Shown here piece by piece: positions 38,693 to 45,226 of a stretch of 45,226 nucleotides of DNA. Under the pieces are notes generated by a model that had not been told where the DNA came from, ran no database searches, and was given only the letters and a program-made list of their open reading frames with translations. Origin of the DNA: 13-2-20CM-68-14 sp046723355 (GTDB lineage Bacteria; Actinomycetota; Thermoleophilia; Gaiellales; Gaiellaceae); the NCBI GenBank assembly GCA_046723355.1, contig JBKOUJ010000058.1, forward strand, positions 1 through 45,226, given 5' to 3'. Made by a program: the position numbers and the translations under genes. The first letter of the stretch is position 1, and every line of letters begins with the position of its first letter.

Positions 38693-39077
38693 GAAGAAGC
38701 TTCGCGTACTCGAACAGCCGTGTTGTGCGCCAGGAGCGCCGCCGCTCCCGAAGCGGTCGGCGGAAGCGCTCGCCGATCGGTTCAAGGCGCTGTCCGACCC
38801 GGCGCGCGTCGCGATCGTGAACCGGATCGCCGGCGCTCCGAACGGCGAACTCTGTACGTGTCATCTAACCGAGCCGCTCGGTCTGTCGCAGCCGACCGTC
38901 TCCCATCATCTGCGCGTGCTGAAGGAGGCGGGCCTCATCGAGGTCTCGCGCAAGATCCGGACGATGACCTTCTACCGGCTCGTGCCGAGCGCGATGGAGC
39001 AGCTTGCCTTTGCAATCGGCGGCGGGCCTTCGCCCGAAGGCGTGCTCGTCACCCGGGAGCGCGGGGTCGCCTGGTGA
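38691..39077 (+). CDS. arsR: ArsR-family metalloregulatory repressor
   Basis: A 128-residue winged-helix repressor. FKALSDPARVAIVNRIA and GLSQPTVSHHLRVLKEAGLIEVSR are the ArsR/SmtB core with recognition helix. Candidate arsenite ligands are Cys55 and Cys57 in GELCTCHLTEPL and the N-terminal pair Cys11-Cys12 (EQPCCAPG), a placement seen in actinobacterial As(III) sensors. The ATG at 38691 lies inside its own predicted operator, giving a leader of only a few bases. The stop overlaps arsC (GTGA). Confidence 0.92.
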   Translation: MKKLRVLEQPCCAPGAPPLPKRSAEALADRFKALSDPARVAIVNRIAGAPNGELCTCHLTEPLGLSQPTVSHHLRVLKEAGLIEVSRKIRTMTFYRLVPSAMEQLAFAIGGGPSPEGVLVTRERGVAW

Positions 39078-39448
39078 AGCGCGCCTACTTCGTGTGCATC
39101 GGCAACGCCGGGCGTTCGCAGATGGCGCAGGCCCTCTACGAAGAGCTCGGCGGCGAGGCTCGCTCCGCGGGCTCTCACCCCGAGACCGAGCTCCACGAGG
39201 TCGTGGTTGAGGCGCTGAAGGAGATCGATATCGACATCTCGGATCGAAGGCCCAAGCCGATCACCGACGCGGACGTCGCGTGGGCGGACGTCGTCGTGAC
39301 GATGGGCTGCGGTGACGCGTGCCCGGTCCTCCCAGGCAAGCGTTACGTCGACTGGAACATCGTCGACCCGGTCGGCCTCTGCCTCGAAGAGGTGCGCGAG
39401 ATTCGGGACGACATCTCTCGCCGCGTGGCCGAGCTGGCCCGGGATTGA
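39074..39448 (+). CDS. arsC: arsenate reductase, LMW protein tyrosine phosphatase fold
   Basis: A 124-residue enzyme reducing arsenate to arsenite. The phosphate loop CIGNAGRSQMA has nucleophile Cys8 and Arg14. TMGCGDACPVLPGKRYVDWNIVDP supplies candidate resolving cysteines Cys79 and Cys83 and the acid Asp98. The block is typical of thioredoxin- or mycothiol-linked ArsC; which donor is used cannot be told. No arsenite efflux pump (arsB/acr3) follows in the window, so arsenite must be handled elsewhere or bound. Confidence 0.9.
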   Translation: MKRAYFVCIGNAGRSQMAQALYEELGGEARSAGSHPETELHEVVVEALKEIDIDISDRRPKPITDADVAWADVVVTMGCGDACPVLPGKRYVDWNIVDPVGLCLEEVREIRDDISRRVAELARD

Positions 39449-39507
39449 ACTCCAAATAGGCCGGACGGCCCATTGCATTCCACGCGCGCGATGCCGAAGC
39501 TGGCAGC

Positions 39508-39666
39508 GTGGGCCGTACTACCGTACTCGTCTGGATCGTTGTCCTGTTCGTCCTCGAGATCAACCATCTCAAGTGGATCTGGTGGACGTACTGGGACTGC
39601 CGCCGGTGCGGCAAGAAGAACAAGGAGTGCGGGGCATGCGGCCGCAGCTGGGTGATGATGCTCTAA
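39508..39666 (+). CDS. 52-residue membrane protein with a C-terminal zinc-ribbon-like motif
   Basis: GTG 39508 opens a 52-residue protein: one membrane helix (about 4-17, TVLVWIVVLFVLE), an aromatic-rich stretch HLKWIWWTYWDC and a CRRCGKKNKECGAC cluster, i.e. C-x2-C-x6-C-x2-C, a likely metal (zinc) site on the far side of the helix. No family is recognised. Direction and position after arsC suggest it could belong to that operon, but a 59-nt gap separates them. GAAGCT 6 nt before the start is a weak -10-like box; there is no Shine-Dalgarno. Confidence 0.6.
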   Translation: MGRTTVLVWIVVLFVLEINHLKWIWWTYWDCRRCGKKNKECGACGRSWVMML

Positions 39667-39675
39667 AGGCCCGGC

Positions 39676-39694
39676 CCGGGGCGCGAGGCCCCGG
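39676..39694. terminator. two-way terminator hairpin
   Basis: CCGGGGC (39676-39682), loop GCGAG, GCCCCGG (39688-39694) between the converging small genes. There is no T-tract. Confidence 0.45.
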
Positions 39695-39717
39695 ACCGGA
39701 GCTGACCTACCGATTCG

Positions 39718-39879
39718 TTACCACCAGGCTCCGCGCGAGCGGCCGCCGGCAGCGCCCATAAAGAAGCTGATCACGAAGAGCAGCGCGGCAATGATCGCGA
39801 GGATGAAGAGCCAGTGGACGGTGAAGCCGACCCCGAACAGGATGATCGCCAAGATCGCAAGCAGGATGAGAAGCAGCAC
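39718..39879 (-). CDS. small hydrophobic protein
   Basis: A 53-residue protein, MLLLILLAILAII at the N-terminus, with two membrane segments (about 2-18 and 22-41) and a basic tail GGRSRGAWW. It resembles the short 'hydrophobic protein' common in Actinobacteria and the lmo0937 type of Firmicutes, often stress-linked; the function is unknown. GTG 39879 has a perfect AGGAGG ribosome site 8 nt upstream, unusual in this window. It is probably transcribed alone. Confidence 0.75.
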   Translation of the reverse strand: MLLLILLAILAIILFGVGFTVHWLFILAIIAALLFVISFFMGAAGGRSRGAWW

Positions 39880-39948
39880 CTTTCAGACCTCCTGTGAGTG
39901 TGGGAAAACAACGGAGATAGGCCCGGATCGGTTGCGCACCCCTCGCGC

Positions 39949-40776
39949 TCAACCGGCTGAGACCAGCACGATTCCGCTCAGCGCGAGCGCAATTCCGAGC
40001 TCCTGAGAGCGGTGGACGCGCTCGTGCAGGACCGCACGAGCGAGTAGCACGGTTATGACCGGATACAGCGAGGCCAGGATCGAGACGACGCTGACGAGGC
40101 CATTTTCCGACGCCGCCGCGAAGAAGACGTTGCCGCCGGTGTCGAGGACGCCGATCGCCGCGAGCGCCGGCAGGTCCGCCCGGCGCGCGCCCGGCGGCCG
40201 AAGCGCCAGCCAGGCCGCGGCCACCAGCGCTGTCGACGTCAGGCGGAAGACGAACGCGGCCCAGAGGAAGTCGCCCTGGCTCGCCGCGTGCATCGGGACG
40301 TAGTAGGCGCCAAAGGCGACCATCGCGATCGCGGCCGAGCCGACCCCGGCCGCTAGGCGCGCCGCCTCGGGCCGGCGCTCGAAGGAGGCGAGCACGACGC
40401 CGACGAGGGCAGCCGCGAATCCGAGCTCCTGGTATGCGCTCGGGTTGTCGCCCCGCGCCAGCCCCCAAACGACCGGGATCGCGGCGCCGGCGCCGGCGAT
40501 CGGCGCGACGATGCTGAGGGCGCCCGCCGCCATGCCGCGGTAGAAGGCGATCAAGCCGATCGTGCCGAAGATCGCCGCGAGCGAGGCCCAGAACACCTCG
40601 GTCCCCGGCGGGCCGTCGCCGCGGATCGCGACCCAGACCCCGAGCAGGGCACCGCCGATCGGCTGCGCGACGATGAGGACGGCGATCGGCTGTAGCGTCC
40701 TGCTCTTGAGACCGCCGAGGAAGTCGCCGATTCCCCACGACACGGCGGCCGCGAGGGCGAGCGCCGCCGCGAACAT
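39949..40776 (-). CDS. EamA/DMT-family transporter
   Basis: A 275-residue membrane protein with ten predicted helices in two five-helix halves, each an EamA domain (about 5-125 and 140-272). The start MFAAALALAAAVSWGIGDFLGGL and the end LYPVITVLLARAVLHERVHRSQELGIALALSGIVLVS are typical of drug/metabolite transporters. The exported compound is unknown. The 163 nt before its start (40777-40939) hold no gene, only a weak hairpin ATAGC-TTCT-GCTAT at 40854-40867. Confidence 0.85.
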   Translation of the reverse strand: MFAAALALAAAVSWGIGDFLGGLKSRTLQPIAVLIVAQPIGGALLGVWVAIRGDGPPGTEVFWASLAAIFGTIGLIAFYRGMAAGALSIVAPIAGAGAAIPVVWGLARGDNPSAYQELGFAAALVGVVLASFERRPEAARLAAGVGSAAIAMVAFGAYYVPMHAASQGDFLWAAFVFRLTSTALVAAAWLALRPPGARRADLPALAAIGVLDTGGNVFFAAASENGLVSVVSILASLYPVITVLLARAVLHERVHRSQELGIALALSGIVLVSAG

Positions 40777-40939
40777 TAGGAGGGTGCGGCGGAATGCAGT
40801 CTGAGCCGAAGAGCCGCGCTGCTCGCCCGCAGGCGGCGTCCTCGGTTGCCCCCATAGCTTCTGCTATTGGGACGTCCTGCGTCCTTGCCTGCGAACGACC
40901 ATCGCGCCTCTGCGACGAGCGGCATCCCGCCGAACCCTC

Positions 40940-41770
40940 CTACTCGACCGGTCTGGTGGCGGCGACCGCGTCGAGCTGGTTCGCGTGGTAGAGCACCGCC
41001 GCCTCGGCGGTTCTCGCCGAGCGGAGGTCATGGTGGACCGCAACCGCGTGCAGGAGCTCTGCACGTACCTCAGTTTCGAGGGCCGCGGCTCGCTCCTCGA
41101 TCAGGCGCAGGCCGAGGTGGACGTGGCCGAGCAGGCGACCCTCCTCGGTCTGCCTGAAGATCGGCGCCGGCCCCAGCTCATGCGTCCGGCCGAGATCGTG
41201 TATCAGCGCCGCTGCGAGCAGGAGGTCGGCGCGCAGACGGGGGTGTAGCTGCGCCGTCTCGCGGGCGATCGTGGCGACTCCGACGGTGTGCTCGAGCAGG
41301 CCTCCGGCGTAGCCGTGGTGCCCGTTGGGCGCAGCCGGTAGGGACCGCAGTGACGCACGCAGGGCGTCGTCGGCGAACAGCCGCATAACGGTCGCCTTCA
41401 GCCCCGGGTGCGCGATCTCGCCGGCCAGGAACTCCAGGAAGCCGTCGAGCTCGTCGGGGTCGCGGCGAAGGGACGGCGTCAGCGCAGCCGCATCCTGGTC
41501 AGGCGCGGCTTCGAGCGAGCGCACTTCGAGCTGTAGGCGATCGCGGAATCGCTCGACCCGGCCGAGCACGTGCACTGCGTCACCCTCGGAGAAGCGGCCG
41601 TCAAGGAGGTCGACGTCGTTCCAGACGCGCGCCTCGATCCGTCCGCTCGGGTCGGCGAGCTCGAGCGCCAGGTACGGCGAGCCGTTCCGGGTGCGCAGTC
41701 GCTGCTTCCTCGCGACCGCGTAGATGCCCTCGACGACGCGGTCCTCGGCGAGCTCGGCGATCGCGTTCAC
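40940..41770 (-). CDS. HD-domain 3'-5' exoribonuclease YhaM-like protein
   Basis: A 276-residue protein with an N-terminal OB-fold (about 10-90: RLRTRNGSPYLALELADPSGRIEARVW) and an HD phosphohydrolase domain (about 130-260: HHGYAGGLLEHTVGVATIARE, LIHDLGRTHEL, HAVAVHHDL). This pairing is that of YhaM, which trims RNA and single-stranded DNA from the 3' end. GTG 41770 lies 6 nt after TAGACT. It is divergent from the DUF1015 gene. Confidence 0.82.
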   Translation of the reverse strand: MNAIAELAEDRVVEGIYAVARKQRLRTRNGSPYLALELADPSGRIEARVWNDVDLLDGRFSEGDAVHVLGRVERFRDRLQLEVRSLEAAPDQDAAALTPSLRRDPDELDGFLEFLAGEIAHPGLKATVMRLFADDALRASLRSLPAAPNGHHGYAGGLLEHTVGVATIARETAQLHPRLRADLLLAAALIHDLGRTHELGPAPIFRQTEEGRLLGHVHLGLRLIEERAAALETEVRAELLHAVAVHHDLRSARTAEAAVLYHANQLDAVAATRPVE

Positions 41771-41813
41771 GACGCGAGTCTAGGTCCTGAAGCGGCTGGT
41801 AGCGTCCCAACGA
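41771..41813. promoter_or_regulatory. divergent leaderless promoters, YhaM-like / DUF1015
   Basis: Leftwards TAGACT (41782-41777) is 6 nt before the YhaM-like GTG. Rightwards TAGCGT (41800-41805) is 7 nt before the DUF1015 ATG. Neither start has a Shine-Dalgarno. Confidence 0.55.
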
Positions 41814-42844
41814 TGGCTCAGGTTCGGGCGTTTCGGGCGCTTCGGTACTCGCCCTCTGCTGGGCCGCTCGAGCGGCTCGTCGCGCCGCCGTACGACGTGA
41901 TCTCGCCGGAGGAGCGGCAGCGGTACTTGGTGCTCGACGCGCACAACGTCGTCCACCTGACGCTGCCCGATTCGGAGGAGCAGGCTGGGCGCGAGCTGGC
42001 CGAGTGGCAGGCCTCAGGCGTGCTCGAGCGTGAGGCCGAGCCGGCCGTCTGGGCGTTGTCGCAGACCTACGTCGGGCCGGACGGCATCGGGCGGACGCGC
42101 AACGGGCTCGTCGCCGTCCTGAGGCTCGAGCCGTACGAGAGCCGTGTGGTGTTGCCCCATGAGCGCACACACGCCGGCCCGAAGGAGGGCCGCCTGCGGC
42201 TGCTCAGTGCGACGCGGACGCAGCTGGAGCCGATCTTCTTGCTGCACGACGGCGATCCGGTCGAGTTGCCGGAGCGCGAGCCCGACCTTGCCGTCGGCGG
42301 CGACCGGCTCTGGCGCCTCGAAGCCGATCCGAGCGAGCAGGTCGCGGACGCGCAGCTGCTGATCGCCGACGGTCATCACCGCTACGAGACTGCGCTCGCG
42401 TTCCACGCCGAGGACGGAACCGAGGCGAGCGCCTGGATGATGGTCGTGCTCGTGGCGACGCGCGAAGAGGGGTTGACGATCTTCCCGACGCACCGGCTCG
42501 CGCAGTCGGTGAACGGCGTCCGCGGCACGCCTATCGACGAGCCCGGCGAGGAGCTGCCGGGAGTCGTCCTCTACCGGGAAGGCGGCTACGAGCTCGTCGA
42601 CGGCGATGGTCTCGATGTGGAGGTGGTCGACGCGCTGAGCCCGCAGGGCGTCACGTACACGGCGCAGCGGCGCGACGCCGTCGCGGCCGTCGACCGTGGC
42701 GAGGCGGCTGCCGCGTTCCTACTCAGGCCGACACCGATCGATGCTGTGTTCAGGCGCGCGCGCGAGGGACGGGTGCTGCCGCAGAAGACGACCTACTTCT
42801 TCCCGAAGCTCACATCAGGCCTGCTGTTTCAGCCGCTTGACTGA
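41813..42844 (+). CDS. DUF1015 family protein (possible small-molecule or DNA-repair kinase-like protein)
   Basis: A 343-residue DUF1015 protein. RAFRALRYSP and VAPPYDVISPEERQRYL are the conserved start, HERTHAGPKEGRLRLLSATRTQLEPIFLL the middle, and LIADGHHRYETALAF the central signature with paired His. QKTTYFFPKLTSGLLFQPL is the usual end. The family is conserved but poorly understood. Its stop overlaps the next gene by 8 nt. Confidence 0.87.
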   Translation: MAQVRAFRALRYSPSAGPLERLVAPPYDVISPEERQRYLVLDAHNVVHLTLPDSEEQAGRELAEWQASGVLEREAEPAVWALSQTYVGPDGIGRTRNGLVAVLRLEPYESRVVLPHERTHAGPKEGRLRLLSATRTQLEPIFLLHDGDPVELPEREPDLAVGGDRLWRLEADPSEQVADAQLLIADGHHRYETALAFHAEDGTEASAWMMVVLVATREEGLTIFPTHRLAQSVNGVRGTPIDEPGEELPGVVLYREGGYELVDGDGLDVEVVDALSPQGVTYTAQRRDAVAAVDRGEAAAAFLLRPTPIDAVFRRAREGRVLPQKTTYFFPKLTSGLLFQPLD

Positions 42845-43634
42845 CTGGCTGGCGACCTGTCGGGCGGCGGTCGACGACGTGCGCGGCGTGCTCGCCGAGC
42901 TGCCGACGCGCGTCGAGCGCGAGCCGGTCGTCGGGACCGGCAAGGGAGGCGACGACACGGTTGCGATCGACGCTGCCGCGGAAAACGCAATCGTCCGGCG
43001 GCTCGAGGCCACGGGCGGCGACTTCACGCTGATCTCGGAGGAGTTGGGCGAGCGTGCTTTCGGGTCGGGCGGGGCGACGCACGTCGTCGTCGACCCGATC
43101 GACGGGTCCCTGAACGCCAAGCGCGGGATCCCATTCTTCGCGTTGTCCCTGGCGGTCGCAGACGGGGCGACGATGGACGACGTTCACTTCGGCTACGTCT
43201 ACGACTTCGGCACCGGCGAGGAGTGGACCGCCGAGCGGGGGAGCGGCGCCTTCCTGAGCGGCGAGCGCCTGGGCGCGGTCAAGCCGAAGGAACGCATCGA
43301 GATCCTTTCGTTCGAGGCGACGCTCACGTCGTCGGTGGCCGAGAAGGCGGCGCAGATGGTCGGCATCGCCTACCGTCTGCGGATCATGGGCTCGCTTGCG
43401 CTGTCCCTGTGCCACCTCGCCGCGGGCCGCGTCGACGGGGTCTGCTCGCTGAAAGGCGCGCGGTCGGTCGACATCGCCGCTGCACAGCTGCTCGTCCGTG
43501 AATGCGGCCTGGCGATCGACCTGCCCGAGGCGCCGCCGTTCGGTCAGGCGCCGCTCGACACGGAGGGGCGTTCACGTGTGGTCGCCGCGGGCACACCCGA
43601 GCTGTGCAAGGAGTTGTTCGCGGCGCTGAGCTGA
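42837..43634 (+). CDS. inositol monophosphatase-family phosphatase
   Basis: A 265-residue Mg-dependent sugar/inositol phosphatase. Metal ligands are in LISEELGE, VVDPIDGSLNAKRGIPFFALSLA (D-P-I-D-G) and the C-terminal GARSVDIAAAQLLV, where Val replaces the Trp usual before the Asp. Targets in this family include inositol-1-phosphate, fructose-1,6-bisphosphate and PAP; this one is not assignable. Start TTG 42837 overlaps the DUF1015 stop and gives a normal N-terminus. Confidence 0.85.
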   Translation: MTDWLATCRAAVDDVRGVLAELPTRVEREPVVGTGKGGDDTVAIDAAAENAIVRRLEATGGDFTLISEELGERAFGSGGATHVVVDPIDGSLNAKRGIPFFALSLAVADGATMDDVHFGYVYDFGTGEEWTAERGSGAFLSGERLGAVKPKERIEILSFEATLTSSVAEKAAQMVGIAYRLRIMGSLALSLCHLAAGRVDGVCSLKGARSVDIAAAQLLVRECGLAIDLPEAPPFGQAPLDTEGRSRVVAAGTPELCKELFAALS

Positions 43635-44362
43635 GACCGGTCCGGATCGGCTGTTCCGGCTGGAACTACGACCACTGGCGGAACGGGGTCTTCTATCCGC
43701 GGCGCTGTCCGCCGCGGGAGTGGCTCGACTTCTACGCCCACCACTTCGACACCGTCGAGGTGAACGCGACCTTCTACCGGCTGCCGCGGCGTGACGCCGT
43801 CGCGAACTGGGTGCGAACGAGCCCGTCGGGGTTTCTATTCGCCGTGAAGATGAGCCGCTACATCACGCACATCCGACGGCTGCGCGACCTGGACGCAGGC
43901 GTTCGGACTATCTACGAGCGGATCGCCCCACTGGTGCGCTCGCCAAAGCTTGGGCCGGTGCTGTGGCAGCTTCCCGGCAACTTCCGCCGAGACGACGAAC
44001 GACTCGCAGAGGCGCTCGCGCGGCTGCCGCGCGGCCGCCATTGCTTCGAGTTCCGGCACGAGAGCTGGTTCGCGCCCGAGGTGTACGAGCTGCTACGGTC
44101 GGCCGGCGCGGCGCTGGTGATCGGTGACGATCCCCGGCGGCCGTTCCAGACGCACGAGCTGACCGCCGACTGGACGTACCTCCGTTTCCACCACGGCTCC
44201 CGCGGCCGGCGCGGGAATTACTCGGAGTCGGAGCTCGAGGAGTGGGCGCGGCGGATCGAAGGTTGGCGCCGCAAGGTCGACGTCTACGCGTACTTCAACA
44301 ACGACTGGGAGGGGTTCGCGGTCCGGAACGGCCAGTGGCTCAGGGAGCGGCTCGCGGTCTAG
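43604..44362 (+). CDS. DUF72 family TIM-barrel protein
   Basis: A protein of about 250 residues. VRIGCSGWNYDHWRNGVFYP, FDTVEVNATFYRLPRRDAVANW, FAVKMSRYITHIRRL, GPVLWQLPGNFRRD, FEFRHESWF and YAYFNNDWEGFAVRN are the full set of DUF72 (YecE) blocks. The function is unknown. The GTG at 43604 is the conventional start but overlaps the phosphatase by 31 nt; a CTG at 43631 would begin exactly at the conserved region. The stop TAG is the first part of the next gene's -10 box. Confidence 0.87.
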   Translation: MQGVVRGAELRPVRIGCSGWNYDHWRNGVFYPRRCPPREWLDFYAHHFDTVEVNATFYRLPRRDAVANWVRTSPSGFLFAVKMSRYITHIRRLRDLDAGVRTIYERIAPLVRSPKLGPVLWQLPGNFRRDDERLAEALARLPRGRHCFEFRHESWFAPEVYELLRSAGAALVIGDDPRRPFQTHELTADWTYLRFHHGSRGRRGNYSESELEEWARRIEGWRRKVDVYAYFNNDWEGFAVRNGQWLRERLAV

Positions 44363-44372
44363 GCTCGCGGCA
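44360..44372 (+). promoter_or_regulatory. leaderless -10 of the lipoprotein gene, using the DUF72 stop codon
   Basis: TAGGCT (44360-44365) begins with the DUF72 TAG stop and ends 6 nt before the ATG at 44372. Confidence 0.55.
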
Positions 44373-44818
44373 TGCGGCTTCGGCTTCTCGTCATCCTCGC
44401 GTGTGCCGCCGGGGCGGCGGGTTGCGGCGGCACGAAGCACGCCGAGCCTGCGGCGGCTCCGCCGGCAGGCACGTTCCCACGTCCGTCGCCGGCGCGGTTT
44501 CGCGTCTCGTTATCAGCGCCGACGCACACGCCGCGGGCCGGGGCGGCGAAGTGGTGGTACGTCGTGCGGGCGGCGAAGGCGGCGGGGCGGCCGTTGCGGG
44601 GTCGGTTGACCGTGGCCGTTGTCGATCCGCTCGGGACGGCTCATTTCGCGGAGGTGGGGACGACCACGCGCAAGCTCCGCGACTACCCGTTCGCCGGGCG
44701 GTACCGCGACTTCGCACAATGGCCGGCCGCGTCGCGCGGCTACCGGCTGACGTTCCGAGTAACGGTGCGCGCGCTCGGGGGCTCGCGGACCGTCAACTAC
44801 TGGGTCAGGCCGCGTTGA
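44372..44818 (+). CDS. putative lipoprotein of unknown function
   Basis: A 148-residue secreted protein. MRLRLLVILACAAGAAGC is a lipoprotein signal peptide with lipobox AAGC (Cys18). The mature part is Ala/Pro-rich, then a beta-rich domain (about 40-148: RFRVSLSAPTHTPRAGAAKWWYVVRA, LRGRLTVAVVDPLG, YRLTFRVTVRALGG) that looks like an immunoglobulin-like fold, though no family is recognised. Its stop overlaps the ABC ATPase start (TTGA), so it may be an accessory of that transporter. Confidence 0.7.
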   Translation: MRLRLLVILACAAGAAGCGGTKHAEPAAAPPAGTFPRPSPARFRVSLSAPTHTPRAGAAKWWYVVRAAKAAGRPLRGRLTVAVVDPLGTAHFAEVGTTTRKLRDYPFAGRYRDFAQWPAASRGYRLTFRVTVRALGGSRTVNYWVRPR

Positions 44819-45226
44819 GCGGCGTCGAGGTCGTCCTCGAGGACGTCAGCAAGACGTTCGAGAGCGGCCGCATCGGCGCGCTCGCCAGCGTCTCGATCCG
44901 GCTGGAGGCCGGCGACTTCGTGGCGCTCACAGGCCCTTCGGGGTCGGGCAAGAGCACGCTGCTGAACCTGATCGGGGCACTCGACCGGCCCGATGCGGGT
45001 TCGATCCGGGTCGGCGGTCGGGAGCTCTCGAGCCTGGACGCGGCCGAGTACAGGGCAGGGACGATTGGGTTCGTCTTCCAGTTTCACAACCTGATCCCGA
45101 CGCTCTCCGCGGCGGAGAACGTCGAGATTCCGATGATCGGACGGGGCGTGGGCAGGCGCGAGCGGGAGAGGCGTGCGCGGGCGTTGCTCGACGAGGTCGG
45201 GCTCGCGGGGCGTGCCGACGCATCGC
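44815..45226 (+). CDS. ABC transporter ATPase, MacB/LolD type (truncated by window end)
   Basis: The first 137 codons of an ABC ATPase. Walker A is LTGPSGSGKSTLLNLIGALDRPDAG (about 40-64) and the Q-loop is GFVFQFHNLIPTLSAAENVEIPM. LIGALDRPDAGSI and the Q-loop context are those of LolD/MacB/FtsE-like ATPases, which move lipoproteins or peptides or work at the envelope. The signature and Walker B motifs lie outside the window. Start TTG 44815 overlaps the lipoprotein stop. Confidence 0.88.
   Translation, partial: MSGVEVVLEDVSKTFESGRIGALASVSIRLEAGDFVALTGPSGSGKSTLLNLIGALDRPDAGSIRVGGRELSSLDAAEYRAGTIGFVFQFHNLIPTLSAAENVEIPMIGRGVGRRERERRARALLDEVGLAGRADAS

Noticed and set aside
38691..39448. Complete arsenic detoxification operon
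   Set aside because: No arsenite efflux gene (arsB/acr3) is present. The EamA transporter nearby is on the other strand and of a different family.
40854..40867. Terminator between the YhaM-like gene and the EamA gene
   Set aside because: The hairpin has only five continuous base pairs and a mismatch in its extension. It is mentioned but not listed as a feature.

Overview
The window comes from a high-GC bacterial chromosome whose gene content and compact layout fit the Actinomycetota, most likely the class Thermoleophilia (Gaiellales/Solirubrobacterales-like). This placement is inferred from protein types: a TreT-type trehalose synthase, a C-type CcmE, a fused EtfB-EtfA, the small actinobacterial 'hydrophobic protein', and leaderless promoters. 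No rRNA or other decisive marker is present. I see no phage genes, transposases, CRISPR array or plasmid functions.

Layout. 1-5.4 kb: start of a Ser/Thr kinase, moeA, a membrane M28-peptidase-like protein, and an OmpR/histidine-kinase pair. 5.6-10.1 kb: an HtrA-type protease, a SpoIIAB/RsbW-like ATPase, and two trehalose-type glycosyltransferases (TreT-like and OtsA-like). 10.1-19.3 kb: moaC-mogA-ubiA-ccmA-ccmB run rightwards by stop/start overlaps, ccmF-ccmE run leftwards, and ccmC-ccmD-hemA-hemC-hemD run rightwards again. This block joins cytochrome c maturation (haem export and attachment) to tetrapyrrole synthesis. 19.3-26.6 kb: a SAM hydrolase, a methyltransferase, an AlkZ-related protein and tRNA-Phe, a lone receiver protein, arginase, fused EtfBA, and two tandem metallophosphoesterases. 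26.6-34.6 kb: osmC and rarA leftwards; then a tryptophan-dioxygenase-family protein, a methyltransferase, an M20 hydrolase, a cupin, a DUF1385 membrane protein, nicotinate phosphoribosyltransferase and a nicotinamidase-like hydrolase. 34.7-38.5 kb: a short FtsH-like protease, methylmalonyl-CoA epimerase, an ECF-type sigma factor and a shortened YchF-like GTPase. 38.5-45.2 kb: an arsenic locus (arsR, arsC and a divergent 16-residue Cys-rich micropeptide), two small membrane proteins, an EamA transporter, a YhaM-like nuclease, DUF1015, an inositol-monophosphatase-family enzyme, DUF72, a lipoprotein and the start of an ABC ATPase.

Expression architecture. Most operon-first genes lack a Shine-Dalgarno sequence and instead have a TANNNT -10 box (often TAGGCT, TAAGCT or TAGGGT) only 5-9 nt before the start codon, as expected for leaderless mRNAs. 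Genes inside operons overlap by ATGA, GTGA, TTGA or TGATG. In several places the stop codon of one gene forms the first bases of the next gene's -10 box.

Most unusual features. (1) A 16-residue peptide with seven cysteines (MAACDCDCDCSGGCCC), with a perfect Shine-Dalgarno and a TTGACG-17-TAGTGT promoter inside the arsR control region. (2) A roughly 150-nt multi-helix element between the tandem phosphoesterases, whose 14-bp closing helix covers the ribosome binding site of the second gene. (3) A family of GGGGGAAAC/GTTTCCCCC palindromic elements in three intergenic spots. Two are about 80-nt inverted copies around the AlkZ-related gene and tRNA-Phe and show a compensatory base change; one lies where the tryptophan-dioxygenase-like mRNA should begin.
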